The position numbers and the translations under genes are program-made. Source: Actinostola sp. cb2023 (taxonomy: Eukaryota; Cnidaria; Anthozoa; Actiniaria; Actinostolidae). Taken from it: a stretch of 64,000 bases of DNA. The notes beneath the pieces were generated by a model that saw only the letters and a program-made list of their open reading frames with translations, searched no databases and was not told the origin of the DNA. The stretch is taken from the NCBI GenBank assembly GCA_033675265.1, contig JAUJYZ010000177.1:1-64000 (forward strand). The letters run 5' to 3'. This document shows, in pieces, positions 61,055-64,000 of this stretch (position 1 is the first letter of the stretch; each line of letters begins with the position of its first letter).

Positions 61055-64000
61055 GTAGGTAGACAGATATAGATCGACACATGGAGAGACCATTCCAACG
61101 TTACCTGAGGGTCCTGGACTGGCCCATGTGACACAACCTTCTTGCTTAACTCATGGTCGTAAGCCCTTTTTAGATTATCAATTTCTTCGTTATGACTATC
61201 AGCTTGAGTTTTCAAAGTCTGCTTGAGTTGGTCTGTTTCAGCCTTGGTTGCATTCTGTTGTTCAACATTTGTCTGGATCACGCGACGTAATTCTGCGTTC
61301 TCTTTGTCTTTGGTGTTCAACGTGTTGTCACTGCTGGTGAGTTCCTTTTTAAGAATTGTAATCTGTAAAAACATGAAAATAACACTGAAGGTATTGTCAG
61401 AGAAAGACCACAAGACAAAGAAAGATGGGAAACTTTGGAAGTATTAAGGAAACATCCACTAAACTCGATTATACAATAATTTATGCTATTCACAGTAGAA
61501 ATAACTGGGCTTCGACCAAACTCACCTCGTTAGACAAAGCCACTTGTGCATTCACGTTGTTGGCTTTCTCGTTTTCTAATTGGTCTTTGAGAACTTTCAC
61601 CTCTGCGACCCTCTCCTTCACTCGATCCTCTTTCGCTTGCAGAGCCTTTTCTAGATTCTCCACACTCTTTTCAGATTCGCTTAGCGATATACGACTTTCT
61701 ATTAGAGCCTCTTCAAGTTTACCCTTGCCACCGTCGTCTTGTTTAACATTGTCCAACAGTTCACCAAACTGCTTGAGCTGTATTTCTTTTTCTGTAATTA
61801 CAGTGTCTTGTTCGGTGAGCTTGTCGTGCTGGTCTTCAAGGAGCTTCTGTTGCTCTTCCACCATAGATTTCATTTCGTCCATTTGTTCAGCCAGGAGTTT
61901 GAACTCGTCTTCTTTATCATCGTAAGCGTTTTTAAAGATCTCGAGCTGTTCCATCAGGAGTTCAATGTCTTTGCTCTTTTCTTCTGACTCTTTTCTCAGC
62001 TGCTCAAAAGCTGCGTCGCGAGCTTGTTTTGGTTCTCCTGAATGTTTAGTTCGATCAATTTCTTCCTAAAGAAAATAAACAATTTATTGGCCAATTAGAA
62101 ACACTTACAATAAGTCAACTTGTTTCACAAATATCTAGCATTTATAATGAGGGTTTATCATGTTATTTCAAAACTCATAGAAAAGAGTTCGGTGAAATTA
62201 GTAAAAAATGTGAAGTTTGGAAAAGATCGCTTCACAAATTGCGAAGATATGAATTTTCAAACATCGAAATTTTATATGAAAACATTTGACAATTTACGCT
62301 AGTAGGCAACTCTTGCCTGCCAACAAATAGACTAAACGGTTTTCATACAAAATTTAGATTTTTGAAAATTCATATCTTCGCAATTTGTGAAGCGATATTT
62401 TCCAAACTTCACATTTATACTAATTTCAACGAGCTCTTTCCAGCTATGGTAATCATTTTTTTTTGTCCTATGAGTTTTGAAATTACACGATAAACCCTCA
62501 TTGACACAAGGAGAACACTCAAAGCAACAACGTACCTTTAGGTGGGAGATCTCCATCAGTTTCTCATACAACTGTTTTTGTAGGGTATCCTTTTCTCGTA
62601 GCCAATCTTCCTCAGACTGCTTTCTTGTCGCCAACTCCTTCTGAAGTTCCTGATCTTCCAGTGCTTTCGCAAGCTCTTCTTGAAGTTCATGAAATCGTTC
62701 AAGAAATTCAATCTCGCGTTCTGATTTCACCTTTAACTCGTCCTCAAGTTCTTTCTTACTTCTCTCCAAAACCTCTAACTGACGCTGAAGTTCAGCTGTT
62801 GCAGCTTCAAGGAGTTCCTGGGTTTCTTTCTCCAGATTCTCGATGTTCATTTTTTCTTGTAGTTCTTGTAAGCGATGGGCAAGAGATTCTTTCTCGGATG
62901 AAACCTGTTTGACTAGTTCCATTAAATCATCAGCTCGGTCAGCCTCGTGCATGGTTTCCTCCTGTGCAATCTTGAAAGCTTCCATCTCTTGCTCCAGCTC
63001 TTTGATGCGATCTTTTAAGTCCTTCACCTCCATCTGTGCTCCTTCATCATCAAACGTAGGTGGAAAGTCACTTTCTACATTCTCAACAATCAAGACTGGA
63101 ACATTTCCATCCTCCTTTCCTACAAGAGCGCGTCGAAGCTGCAGCATCTTTTCTCTGTCTTTCTCCTTATCCTGCTCCATTTGGTGGAGTTTTTCCTCAG
63201 AGGTTTGTATGTGTTCTTTCTGTGCCTTAAGCAGTTCCACGGCTTCGCCTAATTCTTCGCCTAAATGCTTCTTGTTTTCCTGTGACTCTTTCAACTCTGC
63301 CTTCAATTGCTCCGTGTCTTCTTGAACTTCGTGATTTCCTAAATCACTGCCCGCGAGTTGGTCCTTGAGTTTGGTGATTTCATTCTTCGCTTCTTCTTTC
63401 TCGTCCCACAGATGCTGTACACCTTCGCGAAGCTCTTCGATGGCATCTTTGAGCTTTTCATTCTCTTCTAACAACTCAGCATGCTCTTCTTTTAGACTTT
63501 CATTTTCTTCTTTAAGTCTGTCGTTCTCCGTGATGACCTCTCCTTCAGAACCTGTCATTTGGGATCTGTTGGCTTCCTTCTCAAGACTGGCTAATCGTTG
63601 AACCAGCGACTCGTTGTCAGTCTTTACCTTCTCATTCTCTGCAGAAATCTCACCTTTTTCTTTCGTCAAGTCTTTAAGCTTGGTCGATAGAGCATTATTA
63701 GCAGTCTCTAATTCCTTGACTTTTGATATCAATTGCTCGTCGGCTTCAAATGCGTCGACGCTCTCAGGCTCTACAGAATCAGACTCCGCTTTCTTAGTTC
63801 TCAACTCTTCTTCTAACTGTTCTTTCGCGTTTTGAAGTTCCTCAATTGACTTTTGTAGATTCTGCATTTCATTTCGTGTCGTCTCGTTCTCCTTTGCAGA
63901 TTCCTCGGCCTTCTCGCTCAGGGCTTTAGATTCTTCTTCGAGTTCATCTTTCTTCTTCTCCAGTTCTAAAACCTTTTCATTGAGTTCATCATTTGTATTT
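38750..64000 (-). CDS. PCNT: Pericentrin/AKAP9-family centrosomal protein, 3' part of gene (20 exons plus a possible terminal exon)
   Basis: A minus-strand gene entering from the right edge. Twenty coding exons, listed separately, join with consistent phases and GT-AG borders to give about 1,960 residues. Nearly all is Glu/Lys/Gln-rich coiled coil, followed in the penultimate or last exon by a PACT domain (RAESFRKALVYQKRYLLLLL, GGFQECEQTTLAMISRMG, RGFTRFRMSVRAVIAIGRMR). PACT domains anchor pericentrin and AKAP450 to the centriole wall and pericentriolar material; such proteins scaffold gamma-tubulin complexes and kinases. The PACT wording is closer to pericentrin than to AKAP9, but invertebrates often have a single co-orthologue, so the symbol is family-level. 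The 5' part and promoter are outside the window. Many introns are filled with minisatellites or MITEs. Confidence 0.88.
38803..38850. repeat. AAAT/CAAT simple repeat
   Basis: Runs of AAATAAAT and CAATCAATCAAC flank the MITE; the same kind of sequence continues at 39130-39330. Confidence 0.8.
38854..39127. mobile_element. MITE-like foldback, 274 bp
   Basis: Ends TACAGCC and GGCTGTA; arms of about 77 bp include AAGTATATCAGTAAATCCAT and CGGGTGCATTATGGGTAA and their inverses. A partial relative (ACCCACAATGCACCCGATAT) recurs at 39692-39712. Flanks are AAATA-type simple sequence. Confidence 0.75.
39130..39330. repeat. AAATAAAT/CAATCAAT simple repeat
   Basis: Imperfect tetranucleotide tracts (AAAT, CAAT, AACG) about 200 bp long between two foldback elements. 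Confidence 0.85.
39337..39517. mobile_element. Foldback element, 181 bp
   Basis: The left arm ACACCTGTTTTCAAAAACGT and following GTCCATTTACAAAATACAAA are inverted at 39440-39517, with arms of about 70 bp and a loop around 39410-39435. No coding capacity. Confidence 0.75.
40207..40326. repeat. Near-perfect hairpin, about 58-bp arms, 4-nt loop
   Basis: 40207-40263 (AATGGTCAACGCTTAGC ... CTTGGGAATTTGGGAG) is the reverse complement of 40268-40326 except for two single-base insertions in the right arm. The loop is TGTT. It lies in either the last intron or the 3' UTR of the pericentrin-like gene. Confidence 0.95.
40463..40558. repeat. AAATAAAT simple repeat
   Basis: Tetranucleotide AAAT with CAAA and GAAT variants, just beyond the stop or donor of the PACT exon. 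Confidence 0.85.
40564..41529 (-). CDS. PCNT: Exon A: PACT domain and disordered C-terminal region
   Basis: The acceptor TTTGGCCGCAG|ATTCAA gives a phase-0 start at IQKLYSRYV. The first about 87 codons are the PACT domain: RAESFRKALVYQKRYLLLLL, then GGFQECEQTTLAMISRMG and RGFTRFRMSVRAVIAIGRMR. The domain binds calmodulin in vertebrate relatives and targets the centrosome. It is followed by about 200 residues rich in Ser, Thr, Pro and Arg with no regular structure, then a short final helix (YIQRLESLQNRLANTNK). In-frame TGA at 40564-40566; an internal donor AAAG|GTTTGT at 40578/40577 would instead splice to the exon at 38750-38790. Confidence 0.92.
   Translation of the reverse strand: MQKLYSRYVRAESFRKALVYQKRYLLLLLGGFQECEQTTLAMISRMGAYPVNADQPTRHSRGFTRFRMSVRAVIAIGRMRFLVNKTKRVSKRVSGTDDRHSTSQSRTYLDTDPSTSPGSGRGNQTIYEPISARRSIEPSFPENTRTATRREPVGGPLVNGITPGPSIHVTNGYGDREYRKHRQGHVAKVGRTQPLTSTSLASASTVAYTARPTRSASPPRTTRHSPSTLRASPRSYDHYRPPMSPPVRDSESEEKEQEQNSYIGSLPRQSSPRLSSSPVSSSVTTTDPSPVENGDHSLSMYIQRLESLQNRLANTNKGLSN
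41617..41832 (-). CDS. PCNT: Exon B: coiled coil before PACT; its 5' end seeds the 56-bp array
   Basis: 72 codons, phase 0 to 0, from GARQAKEHVESVLIAERNMW to SGQQTEGAWSQAK; donor CAAG|GTAGGG, acceptor ATCTGATAG|GGAGC. The first 24 bases of this exon and the adjacent acceptor are the sequence multiplied in the neighbouring minisatellite. Confidence 0.9.
41809..49882. repeat. 56-bp minisatellite, about 144 copies, carrying a splice-acceptor copy in every unit
   Basis: The unit contains TGTTCCTTGGCTTGTCTAGC, TCCCTATCAGATAAAGTAGA and TGATATATTGTACTAT. The first unit overlaps exon B: ATGTTCCTTGGCTTGTCTAG plus CTCC is the first 24 bases of that exon on the minus strand. It is followed in every unit by the acceptor (minus strand TTTATCTGATAG). 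Units are almost identical; rare variants occur near 42001, 42600, 43150, 43520, 44290, 45087, 46240, 47560, 48065 and 48760. It fills about 8.05 kb of the 8.33-kb intron between exons B and C. Confidence 0.97.
50164..50349 (-). CDS. PCNT: Exon C: coiled coil
   Basis: 62 codons, phase 0 to 0: DHEAVPLSPIKSAAYERAIR, then a coiled coil (NEEKTELLSTLRNLEEQVSE) ending KEKTSDQ. Acceptor GTTTCAG|GACC, donor ATCAG|GTAAGG. Joins exon B across the array-filled intron. Confidence 0.9.
50440..50722. repeat. TCCA/TTCA simple repeat in the C-D intron
   Basis: Tetranucleotide ATTC/ATCC tracts, including two near-identical blocks with TTTATTCACGATCTCATTCA at about 50590 and 50650. Confidence 0.9.
50729..50822 (-). 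CDS. PCNT: Exon D: coiled coil
   Basis: 94 bp; the first G completes an Arg codon with exon E, then NTQPLHDVQQSLANFMKEL and DQIRATLTVHID. Acceptor CGTCCAG|GAAC, donor CGAC|GTAAGT. Confidence 0.88.
50927..51063. mobile_element. Small MITE, 137 bp, in the D-E intron
   Basis: TIRs TAGAGCAGATTTGGTATGAC and the inverse GTCATACGAAATCTGCTCTA, with a GGCACGGCACG-rich middle. Confidence 0.75.
51256..51687. mobile_element. Foldback element, 432 bp, arms about 120 bp, in the D-E intron
   Basis: AATAAGCCCTTTCACGGTTT through CAAAATGGCGG-type sequence is inverted at 51540-51687 (CCGTGAAAGGGCTTATT). A short minus-strand frame inside is not supported as a gene. Confidence 0.75.
51878..52014 (-). CDS. PCNT: Exon E: Gln-rich coiled coil
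   Basis: EANTYPMRIRLLLLQQQLES, then MRQQHQILINKHQAELQTTK and QLSTS plus two bases of an Arg codon (phase 2). Acceptor TTGACAG|GAAG, donor TCAAG|GTGAGT. Confidence 0.88.
52060..52748. repeat. 17-bp minisatellite with an 80-bp higher-order unit (E-F intron)
   Basis: The basic unit CCTCTCTGTAACGACCA has CCATAATG, CGGTCATCTCGC and CTGCAAC variants. Between about 52210 and 52530 an 80-bp block (CTCCGACCACCTCTCCATAA ... GCTGTAACTGCAAC) repeats at least three times. Confidence 0.9.
52839..53084 (-). CDS. PCNT: Exon F: coiled coil
   Basis: 82 codons, phase 0 to 0: KQLVELTGALDTERQRARKM, then QNERDKQQVSAMGHRERENQ and LSEELEAEKNKRISVELKLS, ending RNRSEH. Acceptor ATCGTAG|AAGC, donor ACAC|GTAAGT. Confidence 0.9.
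53138..53261. mobile_element. Small MITE with CACAGGGAGCCCAA ends (F-G intron)
   Basis: Left CCACAGGGAGCCCAATATAA and right TTGGGCTTCCTGTGG are inverted. A third CACAGGAAACCC motif lies inside. TGAACGTAAACGC just upstream plus the left end match the 99-bp satellite monomer; the internal motif arrangement resembles the TIR of the 31.1-33.2 kb element. Confidence 0.7.
53294..53424 (-). CDS. PCNT: Exon G: coiled coil
   Basis: 131 bp: two bases finish a Gly codon, then LQEALSLERTHALDLSNALG, EERDKTTDKLVAKELKGALN and GVQ. Acceptor ATCGTCAG|GATT, donor CCAG|GTGAAC. Confidence 0.88.
53523..53668. repeat. Foldback element (G-H intron), left
   Basis: GAACGAATTACGAAGAGAGG and GTGTCCAAAGTTT are inverted at 53625-53668. 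It abuts a second foldback to the right. Confidence 0.65.
53667..54086. mobile_element. MITE-like element, about 420 bp (G-H intron), right
   Basis: TTTAAAGTGCCCATGAAACG and the inverse CGTTTCATGGCCACTTTAAA form the ends. A 71-codon minus-strand frame inside has no recognised domain. Confidence 0.65.
54185..54367 (-). CDS. PCNT: Exon H: coiled coil
   Basis: 183 bp, phase 1 in and phase 1 out: KEKDVIEELFVELKEERGKN, then ASLIELLTREQQRMQEFQNE and LDQQGPAQSERVRELENTVQ. Acceptor TTTTTCAG|CCAA, donor ACAAG|GTGGGT. Confidence 0.9.
54408..54810. repeat. 22-bp minisatellite, about 18 copies (H-I intron)
   Basis: The unit GAACAGAAATAATGGGAAAT plus AG has AAT/AGT/ATT and AGG/AGT variants. Confidence 0.95.
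55071..55357 (-). CDS. PCNT: Exon I: coiled coil
   Basis: 287 bp: TSFEAERIRVSNLTQALEIE, then RVNSRKFQDAFDTERRRTKE and LTHRQHEASEELRKQMLDLR, ending SLKADAA. Acceptor ATTAACAG|GACG, donor CGCAG|GTATTG. Confidence 0.9.
55648..55870 (-). CDS. PCNT: Exon J: coiled coil
   Basis: 223 bp: QNKINQVEQERAIAESLRAT, then VDTEQADKTDLLNSLNRETS and LVSELKEALTREQSHSAGLG, ending KEKLQKSTE plus two bases of Lys. Acceptor CATTACAG|TACA, donor GAGAA|GTGAGT (skipping the donor would reach an immediate TGA). Confidence 0.88.
55968..56043 (-). CDS. PCNT: Exon K: coiled coil
   Basis: 76 bp: LQQINEQLEAVREQSHRRED then ELRSQ plus the first base of a Leu codon. Acceptor ATTCACAG|CTGC, donor CAGT|GTAAGT. Confidence 0.88.
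56114..56235. repeat. 17-bp minisatellite, about 7 copies (K-L intron)
   Basis: The unit TTGGAAGGGAGAGGAGT is perfect in most copies. Confidence 0.95.
56738..56857 (-). CDS. PCNT: Exon L: coiled coil
   Basis: 40 codons, phase 0: DEFNESFMKELVSQDRLSLL, then GELQELKQVLTAAKEIPAGQ. Acceptor CATTGCAG|GATG, donor ACAG|GTATAT. Confidence 0.88.
56941..57051 (-). CDS. PCNT: Exon M: coiled coil
   Basis: 37 codons, phase 0: VMEKDRDVLVAELRTQQLIA, then RESPSTLLSIEEQLQKQ. Acceptor TTTGTCAG|GTCA, donor ACAG|GTATAA. Confidence 0.88.
57112..57862. repeat. 15-bp minisatellite CCATTCCAGACCAAA (M-N intron)
   Basis: About 50 imperfect copies with GACC/GGCC, ATTCC/ACTCC and CCATA variants. Being a multiple of 3, it leaves all frames of the minus strand open and yields tryptophan-rich artefacts (MVWSG, NGLVW). 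Located between exons M and N. Confidence 0.95.
57875..57934 (-). CDS. PCNT: Exon N: short linker exon
   Basis: 20 codons, phase 0: PMSPDSTVDWRGDLLKAVQK. Acceptor ACTTTCAG|CCGA, donor GAAG|GTGAGT. Confidence 0.85.
58279..58455. repeat. 65-bp direct repeat, nearly 3 copies (N-O intron)
   Basis: GAATTGAATCAAATGTTTAG, CGTTTCAGTGGGTACTAAAC and ATGACATTCTCTTCTGATTT repeat with a period of about 65 bp; the first copy is divergent in the middle. Confidence 0.85.
58522..58710 (-). CDS. PCNT: Exon O: coiled coil
   Basis: 63 codons, phase 0: RLINNLNTEAETIQSLAQAV, then KSSSEAGPELASLKSAWSAE and KKALLEAIQALKKLVSQTRE, ending TAL. Acceptor GTAAATAG|AGAC, donor CTTG|GTGAGC. Confidence 0.88.
59034..59106 (+). 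ncRNA. tRNA-like SINE head or tRNA pseudogene (O-P intron)
   Basis: A-box-like TGGAGCTCAGCTGGTAGAGC with a D-stem GCTC/GAGC, and a B-box-like GGTTCGACTGATCC with two extra bases in the T-loop. The anticodon arm cannot be folded confidently, so a functional tRNA is unlikely; a tRNA-derived SINE head is the better explanation. The SINE tail is not clear. Confidence 0.45.
59302..59662. mobile_element. Foldback element, arms about 105 bp (O-P intron)
   Basis: Arms 59302-59408 and 59557-59662 (CTGAACCATCCCACTATTCA, GCGAAGCTCAAATCACAAAA, TGACGTCACCGAATTA) are inverted around a loop of about 150 bp. A single related arm is at 36337-36460. Confidence 0.8.
59847..60001 (-). CDS. PCNT: Exon P: coiled coil
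   Basis: 155 bp: two bases complete an Ala codon, then GVEPLTPETRSRLESSMDEN, EKYRVLLGHLLEQERSIYID and DSQERQADVIE. Acceptor GCTACAG|CAGG (an alternative 3 bases inside would swap Ala for Gly), donor AGAA|GTAAGA. Confidence 0.85.
60095..60290. repeat. (CAT)n/(ATA)n and CATGAT repeats (P-Q intron)
   Basis: CATCATCAT and ATAATAATA at 60117-60172; GATCATCATCGTCATG-type repeats at 60228-60285. Confidence 0.9.
60306..60546 (-). CDS. PCNT: Exon Q: coiled coil
   Basis: 241 bp: KLKGAEEEIRRQYEARIVAL, then KEAEKQQREADLNKARIEME and KENLEELNNVRQELLMSHSE, ending VERLKTLS plus one base. Acceptor TTTCAG|AAGT, donor TCAG|GTTAGT. Confidence 0.9.
60580..61070. repeat. CAGA/CAGG microsatellite (Q-R intron)
   Basis: Irregular ACAGACAGG-CAGGTAGACAGAC-ACACAGG tracts. 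The Cys/Leu/Ser-rich minus-strand frames through it, including one running on into exons Q and R, are artefacts of an intron without stops. Confidence 0.95.
61105..61362 (-). CDS. PCNT: Exon R: coiled coil
   Basis: 86 codons, phase 0: ITILKKELTSSDNTLNTKDK, then ENAELRRVIQTNVEQQNATK and AETDQLKQTLKTQADSHNEE, ending HGPVQDPQ. Acceptor TTTTACAG|ATTA, donor TCAG|GTAACG. Confidence 0.9.
61526..62065 (-). CDS. PCNT: Exon S: long coiled coil
   Basis: 180 codons, phase 0: EEIDRTKHSGEPKQARDAAF, then EQLRKESEEKSKDIELLMEQ and on through NAYDDKEDEFKLLAEQMDEM to NVNAQVALSNE. Continuous heptad pattern. Acceptor TTCTTTAG|GAAG, donor CGAG|GTGAGT. Confidence 0.92.
62146..62502. mobile_element. Foldback MITE, 357 bp (S-T intron)
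   Basis: The ends AATGAGGGTTTATC and GATAAACCCTCATT are inverted; arms of about 150 bp include CACAAATTGCGAAGATATGA and AATTTTCAAAAC-type sequence. It accounts for most of this intron. Confidence 0.8.
62536..64000 (-). CDS. PCNT: Exon T: giant coiled-coil exon, open at the window edge
   Basis: At least 1,465 bp without a stop; continues beyond 64000. Visible residues run from NDELNEKVLELEKKKDELEE through QNLQKSIEELQNAKEQLEEE to QLYEKLMEISHLK. Donor TAAAG|GTACGT. Almost entirely Glu/Lys/Leu heptads, with an acidic non-helical break around VPVLIVENVESDFPPTFDDE. Size and composition fit the central rod of pericentrin/AKAP9 proteins. Confidence 0.92.

Noticed and set aside
60301..61413. A single 370-residue protein joining exons Q and R through a Cys/Leu-rich segment
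   Set aside because: The middle is CAGA microsatellite with clear donor and acceptor on each side; it is an intron without stop codons.
62332..62535. Extension of the large coiled-coil exon T past HLK
   Set aside because: The composition changes abruptly after a strong donor (AAAG|GTACGT) and runs into the foldback MITE; it is intron.

Overview
The window is eukaryotic nuclear DNA from an invertebrate animal: split genes with GT-AG introns, a large centrosomal coiled-coil gene, class A GPCR and TRIM-NHL remnants, and many inverted-repeat transposons and minisatellites. The DIRS/Ngaro-type retroelement, the G-tract-ended MITE and the GPCR/TRIM style suggest a cnidarian, probably an anthozoan. 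That placement is inference from repeat and gene style, not a match.

Layout. 1-3031: right-hand part of a decayed tyrosine-recombinase (YR) retrotransposon. 3028-19482: about 16.5 kb of a 99/102-bp satellite, roughly 163 copies, with higher-order structure. 19470-19632 (minus): an exon encoding the start of a DUF4062 domain (NWD1/TEP1-like NACHT proteins); its last 13 coding bases and splice donor lie inside the last satellite unit. 19.6-30.5 kb: no convincing gene, but a 21-bp minisatellite, several foldback elements, two near-identical MITEs each with a perfect 10-bp target-site duplication, and poly-C/poly-G tracts. 30.6-34.7 kb: broken TRIM-NHL fragments in inverted orientation, one interrupted by a 2,067-bp TIR element with a 7-bp target-site duplication. 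37.0-38.0 kb: a class A GPCR remnant with TM1 and TM7 only.

38.7-64.0 kb (minus strand, running off the right edge): the 3' part of a pericentrin/AKAP9-family gene. Twenty exons were assembled by eye with splice phases that agree across every junction. They encode about 1,960 residues of coiled coil ending in a PACT centrosome-targeting domain. One intron (41833-50163) is almost wholly a 56-bp minisatellite of about 144 copies, and each unit carries a copy of that intron's 3' splice acceptor plus the first bases of the downstream exon. Many other introns hold their own unrelated tandem repeat or foldback MITE.

The most striking observation is that both giant arrays start on an exon-intron junction: one multiplies a 5' splice donor and the other a 3' splice acceptor. 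The window therefore contains roughly 160 tandem decoy donors and 144 tandem decoy acceptors, each array beside the real site it copies.
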